A DNA stretch of 19,717 nt from an uncultured Actinomycetes bacterium (GTDB lineage: Bacteria; Actinomycetota; Actinomycetes; Nanopelagicales; Nanopelagicaceae), in assembly GCA_903891755.1 (NCBI GenBank), contig CAITFY010000046.1, positions 1 through 19,717 on the forward strand, written 5' to 3'. Of the stretch, positions 12,963-19,717 are shown in pieces; the first letter of the stretch is position 1, and every line of letters begins with the position of its first letter. The notes under the pieces are model-generated. The model had not been told where the DNA came from. It did not search any database and saw nothing but the letters and a program-made list of their open reading frames with translations. The translations under genes were made by a program, and so were the position numbers.

Positions 12963-13793
12963 TTACGGAATTGCGTGAAGTCTACGTACGCGTACTCTCT
13001 TCATCGGCTTACGAGTTTTTGTCTTTGTGCTCTTCAGTGATTTACCGGACTTGGTCTTTGGCGTAGCTGGCTTTGTTTCTGTAGCTGGCTTTGTTTCTGT
13101 AGCTGGCTTTGTTTCTGTAGCTGGCTTTGTTTCAACTGGCGCACCCACCGCAGGGGGAACTCCTACTGCGTCCAAACTCTTTGGAGAGATGGCTGCGTTC
13201 GAACTCTTTTTTGGTGTGAAGTTCTTTGATACTGCTATCCCAGCCGCTGTGCCGGCAGCCACTGCAGCACTCTGCGCACCCAGCGTGGCGACTTTTTTGA
13301 GAGCAACCTTCTTGAATTTAGAAGTACTTGATTTTGGTGCAACCTTCTTAACTGAACCTTTCTTAAGTGGCGACTTGCGAGTTACAGTCTTATTCGAAGG
13401 CAACTTTCGAGTTACTGACTTCTTCGCCGCAGTTTTCTTGACTGTCGCAGCTTTCTTCGCCGCAGTTTTCTTGACTGTCGCAGCTTTCTTCACTGGAGTT
13501 TTCTTGATTGAGGCACTCTTCACTGGAGTTTTCTTGACTGTCGCAGTTTTCTTAACTGCTACTCTCTTCACGGGACTCTTCCTGGTAGCCGCAGCCTTTG
13601 CCACACTCTTGCCTGCAGCCTTTGCCACACTCTTGCCAGTAGTTTTCCCCGCAACTTTCGCAACCGCAAAAGCGCTATTGCTCTCAACAACTGCCGGCAG
13701 GATCAATGCACCAACCACTGCAACACTCACCGTGCGGGTAAGCCATTTCTTACTAATCCCTCGCGGGGATACCTTCTTCTGGAGTACATCCAT
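12963..13793 (-). CDS. exported lysine-rich histone-H1-like repeat protein
   Basis: This is a 276-residue protein from ATG 13793. I chose it over GTG 13805 because AAAGGTG stands 9 nt before the ATG. The N-terminus is a Sec-type signal: basic (SPRGISKKWLTR), a hydrophobic core about 22-36, then a likely signal peptidase site after SNSAFA (residue 43). The mature chain is dominated by Lys, Ala, Thr, Ser and Val in (V)KKTAAKKAAT-type repeats, like histone H1 and AlgP/HctB-type bacterial proteins. A central A/G-rich segment (GAQSAAVAAGTAAGIAV) could be membrane-seeking. Four TETKPA units cover about 221-243, and an Arg-rich tail (MKRVRVRRLHAIP) ends the protein. A signal peptide on a histone-like polycation is unusual and suggests a cell-wall, glycan or extracellular-DNA role. 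It is divergent from the polysaccharide exporter genes. Confidence 0.78.
   Translation of the reverse strand: MDVLQKKVSPRGISKKWLTRTVSVAVVGALILPAVVESNSAFAVAKVAGKTTGKSVAKAAGKSVAKAAATRKSPVKRVAVKKTATVKKTPVKSASIKKTPVKKAATVKKTAAKKAATVKKTAAKKSVTRKLPSNKTVTRKSPLKKGSVKKVAPKSSTSKFKKVALKKVATLGAQSAAVAAGTAAGIAVSKNFTPKKSSNAAISPKSLDAVGVPPAVGAPVETKPATETKPATETKPATETKPATPKTKSGKSLKSTKTKTRKPMKRVRVRRLHAIP
13063..13134. repeat. four 18-bp tandem repeats (TETKPA coding)
   Basis: GTAGCTGGCTTTGTTTCT is repeated exactly at 13063, 13081 and 13099, and with one final base change at 13117. In the minus-strand gene each unit codes for T-E-T-K-P-A. Confidence 0.95.
13420..13485. repeat. two 33-bp tandem repeats (KKTAAKKAATV coding)
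   Basis: The unit beginning TTCTTCGCCGCAGTTTTC starts at 13420 and again at 13453, essentially identical over 33 bp. Related but diverged units continue to about 13560. The same gene also has a 24-bp duplication near 13590-13640 (S-V-A-K-A-A-G-K twice). Confidence 0.88.
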
Positions 13794-13819
13794 CTGGATT
13801 TTCACCTTTCATAGTTAAA

Positions 13820-13836
13820 GGCGGCGATCGGCCGCC
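13820..13836. promoter_or_regulatory. GC-rich inverted repeat in the divergent spacer
   Basis: GGCGGC-GATCG-GCCGCC is a perfect 6-bp inverted repeat with a 5-nt spacer, 26 bp upstream of the lysine-rich gene's ATG. It may be an operator for a dimeric regulator or a 5'-UTR hairpin of that gene. On the minus strand it is followed only by TTTAAC, too short a T-run for a solid terminator. Confidence 0.45.
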
Positions 13837-13897
13837 CGAATGAGGGGATTCTTCAGATTTGGTCCTTGGCGCGGTCGGGCTCACACGAGTACCTGTG

Positions 13898-13903
13898 TAT
13901 AGA
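13898..13903 (+). promoter_or_regulatory. possible -10 box of the polysaccharide export operon
   Basis: TATAGA, preceded by TGTG, lies 30 bp before the wzm-like ATG. It is the best -10 match in the divergent spacer on this strand. No convincing -35 is seen. Confidence 0.3.
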
Positions 13904-13932
13904 AGCCCCCTTGGGATGGCACACTTACCCCT

Positions 13933-14811
13933 ATGCCCGTGAACGAAAATTTCGTCCCCAAGATTCAGGTTTTCGAACCCCATCGCGCTTCGCTTCCGCC
14001 CTTAGGCCCATACCTCAAGGAATTTTGGACTCGCAGAGTCTTTGCAACAGAGTTGGCACGCTTTAGCGACAAGGCTGAGTATCTCGATTCCCGCCTCGGC
14101 AAGGTCTGGCTCGTACTTAATCCCCTGCTTCTAGGTCTTATCTATTACCTAGTAGTTGAAATCATCCGACCAGGTGGTGGCTTACCCGGCCTCACTCGTC
14201 TCGATCATCTTTTGATCGGACTCTTTACTTTCTACTTCGCACAGAACTGCGTGACCGCAGGCGCACAGTCCATCACCTTAGGCGGTCGATTAATTCTCAA
14301 CCAAGCTTTTCCCCGAGCCCTTCTGCCGCTCTCATGTGCGATACAAGCATTTCAACAATTCCTGTGGACTATTCCTGTTTATATCTTCGTCTTAATAGGC
14401 GGAAAGTTGGCATACCCAACAACTGAAGTACCAGGCTGGACTTGGAACTTCCTATGGATTCCATTCATCGTAATATGCACTGGGTTAACTGGTTTTGGTC
14501 TAGCGTTAATATTTGCCACGCTCAACGTATATTTTCGAGACACGAACAAGCTTCTCACTTACATCACCAGAATCTGGATGTACCTCTCTCCTGTCCTCTG
14601 GCTTCCAAGCAGCCTACGTGGGCATATGAAAATTTTGCTTTGGGTCAACCCACTTGGTCCTGTGCTAAACGCAACGTCGAGAGTGTGGGTGAGCGGCGTC
14701 TCGCTCAATAAATCCACAATCGTGGGTTGTATATTTTGGGCCCTTGCTTCGATACTTATGGGTGGCTACTACTTTATTTCGAGGGAGCGCGATTTTGCTA
14801 TCCGCATCTAA
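13933..14811 (+). CDS. wzm: ABC-2 type polysaccharide export permease (Wzm/TagG-like)
   Basis: This 292-residue integral membrane protein has about six helices, near 56-78, 92-110, 130-155, 172-200, 208-225 and 260-283. The N-terminal amphipathic region (LKEFWTRRVFATELARFSDKAE) and the stretch ARFSDKAEYLDSRLGKVWLVLNP match the (T/S)xLGxxWxxLxP pattern before the first helix of O-antigen and teichoic-acid exporters. NVYFRDTNKLLTYITRIWMY and YLSPVLWLP are typical of the fourth and fifth segments. It would move an undecaprenyl-linked glycan across the membrane, powered by the ATPase encoded next. ATG 13933 has no clear Shine-Dalgarno sequence. It heads the plus-strand operon that runs to the right edge. 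Confidence 0.88.
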   Translation: MPVNENFVPKIQVFEPHRASLPPLGPYLKEFWTRRVFATELARFSDKAEYLDSRLGKVWLVLNPLLLGLIYYLVVEIIRPGGGLPGLTRLDHLLIGLFTFYFAQNCVTAGAQSITLGGRLILNQAFPRALLPLSCAIQAFQQFLWTIPVYIFVLIGGKLAYPTTEVPGWTWNFLWIPFIVICTGLTGFGLALIFATLNVYFRDTNKLLTYITRIWMYLSPVLWLPSSLRGHMKILLWVNPLGPVLNATSRVWVSGVSLNKSTIVGCIFWALASILMGGYYFISRERDFAIRI

Positions 14812-14824
14812 ATCACCTTTAGTC

Positions 14825-15604
14825 ATGCCCGAAGATCTAGCGATTCGCATCGAAGATCTCTCCATTAGTTACAAGGTAAGCCTTGAAGCTAAGCGCACTC
14901 TCAAGAACGCCGTGATGCGCGCCAGCTTGAAGCAGAAGGAACGCACTCGCACGATTGAAGCAGTTAAGCACCTTACTTTAGATGTGCCACATGGGTCAGT
15001 ACTTGGAATCGTTGGTTCCAACGGTGCTGGTAAATCAACGCTGATGCGTTGCGTTGCAGGCATTCTCTCTCCCACTGAAGGCCGAGTAACAGTTAATGGA
15101 AAGATTTCGACTCTACTTGCACTTGGAGTTGGATTTAATCCAGCGCTCTCTGGCCGAGATAATATTATTTTAGGTGGCCTTGCATCCGGTCTTAATATGG
15201 ATGAAATCAGTAACAAGACGGATGAGATTGCTGAATTCGCTGCGCTTCCGGATGGGTTTATCGATCTTCCGGTTCGTACTTATTCCAGCGGTATGTATGG
15301 TCGCCTCTCATTTGCGGTCGCTGTGAGCATGACGCCGGACATCTTGCTTCTAGATGAAGCCTTGTCTGCTGGTGACGCCGCCTTTAAAGAGAAATCATTT
15401 GAACGCATGCGCCAACTATGTGCCGAAGCACGCACGATTGTTATCGTTTCGCACGCACTTGCAACGGTGACTGATCTTTGCGATTCAGCAATCTGGATGC
15501 ATAAAGGCCAGATGCTCTCCAAGGGAAAGCCTGAGGCAATTGTTGATGAGTACCTCAAATTCTTGAATGTAGGTTCTCTGCCTTCCAGCTACGAAGATAT
15601 GTAG
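14825..15604 (+). CDS. wzt: polysaccharide export ABC ATPase (Wzt/TagH-like)
   Basis: This is an ABC ATPase of 259 residues from ATG 14825. An in-frame TTG at 14795, with AGGGAG 7 nt upstream and overlapping the wzm end, is a credible alternative that adds ten residues. Motifs are Walker A GSNGAGKST (64-72), signature YSSGMYGRL (about 153-161, the SSGM form typical of Wzt/TagH), Walker B DILLLDEALSAGD (Glu178), and switch His210 in VSHAL. The regulatory SALLALGVGF-like region near 95-104 (STLLALGVGFNP) is also typical. There is no C-terminal carbohydrate-binding domain as in O9a-type Wzt. Export should therefore not depend on terminal-sugar recognition by this subunit. It partners the permease encoded just upstream. 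Confidence 0.92.
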   Translation: MPEDLAIRIEDLSISYKVSLEAKRTLKNAVMRASLKQKERTRTIEAVKHLTLDVPHGSVLGIVGSNGAGKSTLMRCVAGILSPTEGRVTVNGKISTLLALGVGFNPALSGRDNIILGGLASGLNMDEISNKTDEIAEFAALPDGFIDLPVRTYSSGMYGRLSFAVAVSMTPDILLLDEALSAGDAAFKEKSFERMRQLCAEARTIVIVSHALATVTDLCDSAIWMHKGQMLSKGKPEAIVDEYLKFLNVGSLPSSYEDM

Positions 15605-15616
15605 AAATCAGATCAG

Positions 15617-16726
15617 ATGTCGCAGTCAATCGATATCTCGATCATCTCTTCGGGAGCAAGCCTTGCTGATGCCAGGTTGCACAGACTCACTCGCGCCTTA
15701 CTTCGCGCAGGCTTAACCGTTGAGATCTTCGCGCCTGGAAATGCAAGTGATGCTCCTACCGCAATAATTCGCAGACCAATTGTTGGAGCGACGTGGAGCA
15801 ACACCTCGCTTCTTGCTCGATACTACCGCTCGCGAGTATTTGTCTTGCGCTCCCGCGGTCGAGTTATTTATGCAATCTCTCCTGAATCGGTCGCACCAGC
15901 ATTTGGCTTCAGTAAATTATTAAGAAAGAGATTGGCCGTAGATTTCTTTGAAGATTATCTACATCTCCTCAAAGACCGCGCCTGGGCACGTAAGTACTTT
16001 GGAATCGTTGGATGGATTGCGAGCAGCGATACAAAATCTGCCCTCTGGTTTGCTAAACGTGCAGATCTAACAACTGTTGCTGATATCCAAGTTCCACCTT
16101 TTGATGCACGCAATCGACTAGTAGTTCGTAATCTTCCGGACTCTTCGCTTCTTACAAAGAGTGGCGAGCGCAGCCTTACGCCTCGCGCAATTTACATTGG
16201 AGATCTTCGCAAGAGTCGTGGGTTGCACACAATGCTGGAAGCCGCAGCGCTTGCTCAAGAGTGGGAATTTGATCTGGTAGGCGGAGTTGCAACCGCAGAT
16301 CAAGGATTTGTTAATCAATGGTTTGTAGAAAATCCAGGCGCCAACTCCCGAGTTCGCTTTCACGGCCGATTGGCCCCAGCGCAATCGTGGAAATTTGCCG
16401 AAGGCGCATGGGTTGGACTCTCACTCCTTGAGAGCACTCCAGCATTTATCGAAGCGGTCCCTTCAAAACTCTACGAATACATGAGTGTGGGTGTGGCGAG
16501 CATCTCGACTCCGCTCCCCCGATGCATTGAAATTATTGAGGCCAGTAACTCCGGAGCGATTGCTGCAACTACGGGCGAGGTTGCAGAACGCCTCAATCAC
16601 TGGAAGAACCATCCCGAAGAACTCGATGCTCTCCGTGCCAACGGCCTGAAATGGGCATCTGAGAACCTGGATAGTGAGCGGGAATACGCCAAGTTTGCCG
16701 CCGAGATGGTGAAGCTGACGCGCTAG
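15617..16726 (+). CDS. GT4-like glycosyltransferase
   Basis: The 369-residue GT-B protein begins with a Rossmann-like strand (IDISIISSGASLADARLHRL) and has SPESVAPAFGF in the N-domain. The C-domain has AIYIGDLRKSRGLHTMLEA (191-209), then RVRFHGRLAP, and FIEAVPSKLYEYMSVGVA (277-294). The E-x7-E donor-binding arrangement of GT4 enzymes is visible there (Glu279, Glu287). It is probably a cytoplasmic enzyme, peripheral to the membrane, that adds a sugar from a nucleotide donor to the lipid-linked glycan exported by Wzm/Wzt. The neighbouring diacetamido-uronate genes suggest its donor but do not prove it. It follows wzt by 12 bp and precedes the acetyltransferase gene by 10 bp, in one operon. Confidence 0.85.
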   Translation: MSQSIDISIISSGASLADARLHRLTRALLRAGLTVEIFAPGNASDAPTAIIRRPIVGATWSNTSLLARYYRSRVFVLRSRGRVIYAISPESVAPAFGFSKLLRKRLAVDFFEDYLHLLKDRAWARKYFGIVGWIASSDTKSALWFAKRADLTTVADIQVPPFDARNRLVVRNLPDSSLLTKSGERSLTPRAIYIGDLRKSRGLHTMLEAAALAQEWEFDLVGGVATADQGFVNQWFVENPGANSRVRFHGRLAPAQSWKFAEGAWVGLSLLESTPAFIEAVPSKLYEYMSVGVASISTPLPRCIEIIEASNSGAIAATTGEVAERLNHWKNHPEELDALRANGLKWASENLDSEREYAKFAAEMVKLTR

Positions 16727-16736
16727 ACTTCCAGTT

Positions 16737-17330
16737 ATGGCTGTAAGAATCCTCCCGAGCGCGGATGTTGACTCTTCAGCAACCCTCGGTGAAGGTTCCT
16801 CAATCTGGCATCTGGCCCAAATCCGCGATGGCGTGGTCCTCGGTGAAAATTGCATCATCGGCCGTGGTGCCTATATCGGGAGTGGTGTCACACTCGGTGA
16901 TAACTGCAAAGTTCAGAACTATGCCTTGGTCTATGAGCCTGCCTCTCTCGGAAAAGGCGTCTTCATTGGACCAGCAGCCGTCCTCACTAACGATCAATTT
17001 CCTCGCGCAGTAAACACAGACCTCAGCCTAAAAAGCGGAAGCGACTGGGAAGCAGTTGGCGTGACGATTCACGACGGAGCAAGCATTGGGGCACGCGCAG
17101 TCTGCATTGCACCTGTCACCATCGGTAAATGGGCACTAGTCGCCGCTGGAGCAGTAGTTACCAAGGATGTTCCTGATTATGCACTCGTAGCCGGCGTACC
17201 TGCCAAGCGAATTCGTTGGGTTGGTCGCGCTGGAGTTCCACTTGAAGATATTGGAAACAGTCTCTTCCGCTGCCCCCAAGATCAGAGCACCTATCGCCAA
17301 GTTTCAGAGAATGAATTAGTTGCCGAATAA
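16737..17330 (+). CDS. wbpD: UDP-3-amino-uronate N-acetyltransferase (WbpD/WlbB-like)
   Basis: This 197-residue protein of the left-handed beta-helix acyltransferase type shows hexapeptide repeats from about residue 8 (VDSSATLGEGSSIWHLAQI, VVLGENCIIGRGAYIGSGV). The loop GPAAVLTNDQFPRA (78-91) is the acceptor-site region of WbpD/WlbB and PglD-type sugar N-acetyltransferases. The trailing coils ASIGARAVCIAPVTIGKWALVAAGAVVTKDVP and GVPAKRIRWVG are family hallmarks. It should transfer acetyl from acetyl-CoA to the 3-amino group of UDP-GlcNAc(3N)A, giving UDP-2,3-diacetamido-glucuronic acid. Aminotransferase and 3-dehydrogenase genes lie next to it, supporting this assignment. The trimeric assembly is a family property, not seen in the sequence. 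Confidence 0.85.
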   Translation: MAVRILPSADVDSSATLGEGSSIWHLAQIRDGVVLGENCIIGRGAYIGSGVTLGDNCKVQNYALVYEPASLGKGVFIGPAAVLTNDQFPRAVNTDLSLKSGSDWEAVGVTIHDGASIGARAVCIAPVTIGKWALVAAGAVVTKDVPDYALVAGVPAKRIRWVGRAGVPLEDIGNSLFRCPQDQSTYRQVSENELVAE

Positions 17331-17389
17331 CACACAGCTCGAAAAAAGAACACCTCGAATACGGAATATCTAGTGGAGAAGAGAGTCAA

Positions 17390-18472
17390 TTGATTCCAGC
17401 AGCCCGGCCAATCATCGGAGATGAAGAGCGCGCAGCAGTAGATCGCGTTTTGCGCAGCGGAATGATGGCACAAGGACCAGAAGTTAAAGCCTTTGAAGAA
17501 GAGTTTGCTCAATTTGTCGGAGGGCGTCGTTGCATCGCCGTTAACTCAGGTACTTCGGCGCTTCATCTAGCATTCTTGGCGGCAGGAATTAAGGCGGGCG
17601 ATGAAATCATCGTTCCCTCATTCTCATTCGCTGCGACCGCGAATTCAGTTGCCCTCGCTGGCGCAGTTCCAATCTTCGGCGATATTGACCGCCGCACCTT
17701 CAATTTAGATCCAGATCATGTGGAGTCACTAATTACTCCACGCACCAAGGCAATCATGCCCGTGCATCTCTACGGCCATATTGCAGATATGGATCGCTTC
17801 GAAGAGATCGGCAAGAAGCACAACCTCATTATTTTTGAAGATGCAGCCCAAGCGCACCTTGCCTCCCTTAACGGTCGAATGGCCGGTGAGTGGGGAATCG
17901 CTGCTTCCTTCTCCTTCTACCCAACTAAGAACATGACATCTGGTGAGGGCGGAATGATTGTCACCAACGACGCCGATGTCGAACATATGTCTCGCATGCT
18001 TCGTAACCAAGGTGGTGTAATTCGCTACCAGAACGAAGTCGTTGGATTTAACAATCGTATGACTGATATTCACGCCGCTATCGGACGTGTTCAAGTTACA
18101 AAGGTCAAGGCATGGACCCAGACGCGTCGTCAAAACGCTGCTTATCTAGATGCAAACCTTAAGGGAGTTGTCACACCTTTCGTTCGCCCGGGTTCAGAAC
18201 ACTCCTACCACCAGTACACAATCCGTATTGATGGTGCCACGAGTGAGGCTCGCGATAAAGCGATTGAATTAATTAAGGCTGGCGGAGTTGGTTGCGATGT
18301 TTACTATCCAACACCAATCCATCGTCTACCTTCATTTAGCTCAGTGCATGATCTTCCAGTGACTGAGGAATTAGTAAAGGAAGTAATTTCCATTCCTGTT
18401 CACCCTTCACTTACAGAAGCCGAGCTAGAACAAATTGTTAGCGTCGTTAACGACGTTGTAACCCGAATTTAA
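17390..18472 (+). CDS. wbpE: PLP-dependent sugar aminotransferase (WbpE/DegT family)
   Basis: This 360-residue DegT/DnrJ/EryC1/StrS-family enzyme starts at TTG 17390, with GGAGAAGAGAG just upstream. The first residues IPAARPIIGDEE match the family start. SGTSAL (53-58) binds the cofactor phosphate. DAAQAH (151-156) holds the pyridine-ring Asp, and Lys180 in FYPTKNMTSGEGG is the Schiff-base lysine. VGFNNRMTDIHAAIGRVQ and VYYPTPIHRLPSF are further family motifs. It should use glutamate to aminate the 3-keto group of UDP-3-keto-GlcNAcA. It stands 59 bp after the acetyltransferase gene and 13 bp before the oxidoreductase gene. Confidence 0.9.
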   Translation: MIPAARPIIGDEERAAVDRVLRSGMMAQGPEVKAFEEEFAQFVGGRRCIAVNSGTSALHLAFLAAGIKAGDEIIVPSFSFAATANSVALAGAVPIFGDIDRRTFNLDPDHVESLITPRTKAIMPVHLYGHIADMDRFEEIGKKHNLIIFEDAAQAHLASLNGRMAGEWGIAASFSFYPTKNMTSGEGGMIVTNDADVEHMSRMLRNQGGVIRYQNEVVGFNNRMTDIHAAIGRVQVTKVKAWTQTRRQNAAYLDANLKGVVTPFVRPGSEHSYHQYTIRIDGATSEARDKAIELIKAGGVGCDVYYPTPIHRLPSFSSVHDLPVTEELVKEVISIPVHPSLTEAELEQIVSVVNDVVTRI

Positions 18473-18485
18473 GCGAGAAAATCAG

Positions 18486-19511
18486 ATGTCTGAATCAGTC
18501 GGGGGCAAGAAGAAGTTACGTGCTGGCCTTGTAGGCCTCGGCATGATGGGTCGCCACCACGCGCGTGTCCTTGGTTCACTCGATGGTGTCGAGCTCGTTG
18601 GTGTCTGCGATCCAATGGGCGATCCCCATGGAGTTGCTGGCACTCGCCCGCTCGTTTCCCAAGTTGAAGAGCTGATTGCGCTCGGCATTGATTATGCAAT
18701 GGTTGCCGCACCTACTGCCTTCCATGAAGATTTAGCTTTGGCCCTTGCCGCAGCAGGTGTTCATGCTCTTATCGAGAAGCCCCTCGCCGTTGATAATGAA
18801 TCAGCGCAACGTATTACAGATGCATTCGCCGCAAAGGGACTTGTTGGAGCAGTTGGTCATATTGAGCGTTACAACCCAGCGCTCCAACAACTTCGCGCAA
18901 AGCTCGATGCAGGTGAACTCGGTGATGTCTATCAAATTGCAACTCGCCGCCAAGGTCCATTTCCTGCACGTATCGCCGATGTCGGAGTTATCAAGGATCT
19001 TGCCACACACGATATTGATCTCACTGCTTGGGTGGCTCGTTCACCTTTCGTAAATGTTTCAGCGAAGACAGCTTTGAAATCTGGCCGCGCTCATGAAGAT
19101 ATGGTGGCCGCAGTTGGTGAACTTGAGAATGGAATTATCACCAACCACCTCGTCAATTGGCTGACGCCTTTCAAGGAGCGTCTCACAATTGTCACCGGTG
19201 AACGCGGATCATTTGTAGCCGATACTTTGACCGCGGATCTCACCTTCTATGCCAACGCTTCAGTTGATACCGAGTGGGATGCCGTTGCCTCCTTCCGTGG
19301 AGTCAGCGAGGGTGATGTCATCCGTTATGCAATTGCCAAGCCAGAACCTCTTCGCACTGAGCATGAAGCATTCCGTGACGCCGTACTTGGCCTACCTGGC
19401 GCCACCGAGCGCATTGTCACAATGGAACAAGGTCTTGCAACTGTTCGCGTAGCTAGTGCCATGATCGAGAGCGCCAACTCAGGTATTGAAGTTTCATTCA
19501 AAGGGAGATAA
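18486..19511 (+). CDS. wbpB: Gfo/Idh/MocA oxidoreductase, likely UDP-sugar 3-dehydrogenase (WbpB-like)
   Basis: The 341-residue NAD(P)-binding oxidoreductase has the Rossmann motif GLVGLGMMGRHHARV (14-28), the catalytic-lysine motif EKPLAV (Lys98), GHIERYNP (124-131), and the His/Asp pair in DLATHDIDLTAW (His175). The stretch RRQGPFPARIADVGVIKDL is typical of UDP-GlcNAc- or UDP-GlcNAcA-type 3-dehydrogenases. In the WbpA-B-E-D pathway it oxidises C3 of UDP-GlcNAcA to the keto form used by the aminotransferase. A UDP-GlcNAc 3-dehydrogenase acting before C6 oxidation is the main alternative. The N-terminus is hydrophilic and cytoplasmic. It overlaps nothing but sits 5 bp from the next gene, whose ribosome-binding site lies in its last codons. 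Confidence 0.87.
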   Translation: MSESVGGKKKLRAGLVGLGMMGRHHARVLGSLDGVELVGVCDPMGDPHGVAGTRPLVSQVEELIALGIDYAMVAAPTAFHEDLALALAAAGVHALIEKPLAVDNESAQRITDAFAAKGLVGAVGHIERYNPALQQLRAKLDAGELGDVYQIATRRQGPFPARIADVGVIKDLATHDIDLTAWVARSPFVNVSAKTALKSGRAHEDMVAAVGELENGIITNHLVNWLTPFKERLTIVTGERGSFVADTLTADLTFYANASVDTEWDAVASFRGVSEGDVIRYAIAKPEPLRTEHEAFRDAVLGLPGATERIVTMEQGLATVRVASAMIESANSGIEVSFKGR

Positions 19512-19516
19512 TTAAA

Positions 19517-19717
19517 ATGAAGATCGCGGTTGTTGCGCTAGGTAAAATCGGTTTGCCATTAGCAGTTCAGTTTGCAATGAAGGGCCATGAAGTAATTGGT
19601 TGCGATGTTAACCAAGGAACCGTTGACCTTGTCAGCGAAGGCAAAGTTCCCTTTCCGGGTGAAGCTCATCTAGACGAGTACCTGCTCGATGTGGTCACAA
19701 GGAAGCAATTAACTGCA
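19517..19717 (+). CDS. nucleotide-sugar 6-dehydrogenase, N-terminal part (window ends)
   Basis: The first 67 codons of a UDP-sugar dehydrogenase are present, starting at ATG 19517 with AAGGGAG 9 nt upstream. The frame runs off the right edge. The Rossmann motif reads VVALGKIGLPLAVQFA, with Ala in place of the first Gly of GxGxxG. It is followed by the NAD-ribose Asp in VIGCDVN and then PFPGEAHLDEYL. This subgroup oxidises the C6 hydroxyl of UDP-GlcNAc or UDP-ManNAc (WbpA/WecC type). Here it would supply UDP-GlcNAc-uronic acid to the other three enzymes. The substrate cannot be decided from the N-terminus alone. Confidence 0.85.
   Translation, partial: MKIAVVALGKIGLPLAVQFAMKGHEVIGCDVNQGTVDLVSEGKVPFPGEAHLDEYLLDVVTRKQLTA

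Noticed and set aside
13027..13818. 263-codon plus-strand frame opposite the lysine-rich gene
   Set aside because: It is the mirror of a low-complexity repeat gene. The minus-strand product has a signal peptide and a good ribosome-binding site; the plus frame has neither a recognisable domain nor a start signal.

Overview
The window reads like a stretch of a compact, mid-GC actinobacterial chromosome. The gene order prfB-ftsE-ftsX-S41 protease-smpB-ssrA, an RF2 without the programmed frameshift, and an actinobacterial-type Tad pilus cluster all point to Actinobacteria. Tight packing, ATGA gene overlaps and moderate GC suggest a streamlined freshwater lineage such as the acI/Nanopelagicales group. 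The lineage is an inference; no rRNA is present to test it.

Layout. (1) 1-5273, minus strand: a translation and cell-division block, read leftward as prfB, ftsE, an overlooked 46-codon ORF, ftsX, a membrane-anchored PDZ/S41 C-terminal protease, smpB, and the 5' part of ssrA (tmRNA), which runs off the left edge. Between smpB and ssrA lie tandem 54-bp repeats that look like copies of the smpB 3' end. (2) 5306-9651, minus strand: a Tad/Flp-type pilus or secretion operon, read as tadA, tadB, tadC, a small pilin-like gene whose 5' part is an 18-bp repeat array, and three TadE/G-like pseudopilin genes. Most of its junctions overlap, so it is probably one transcript. (3) 9759-11062, plus strand: two lipoprotein genes. 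The first may be leaderless; the second carries an HNH-nuclease-like DH...N motif. (4) 11117-13793, minus strand: a GT-B glycosyltransferase, a short HPF/RaiA ribosome-hibernation protein, and an exported lysine-rich histone-H1-like repeat protein. (5) 13933-19717, plus strand: a surface-polysaccharide operon with a Wzm/Wzt-type ABC exporter, a GT4-like glycosyltransferase, and four enzymes (acetyltransferase, aminotransferase, 3-dehydrogenase and, cut by the right edge, a nucleotide-sugar 6-dehydrogenase). Together these match the WbpA-B-E-D route to a UDP-2,3-diacetamido-uronic acid.

How the genes work together. SmpB and tmRNA form the trans-translation pair. FtsE and FtsX form the division ABC complex that controls peptidoglycan hydrolases. 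The Tad genes would build a short pilus or secretion apparatus. The right-hand operon would make a diacetamido-uronic acid donor, use it in a glycan, and export that glycan. Several tandem repeat arrays, many with periods that are multiples of 18 bp, are scattered through the left two thirds of the window. The most interesting unexplained items are the small ORF between ftsE and ftsX, the smpB-tail repeats, the repeat-built pilin leader, and the exported histone-like protein.
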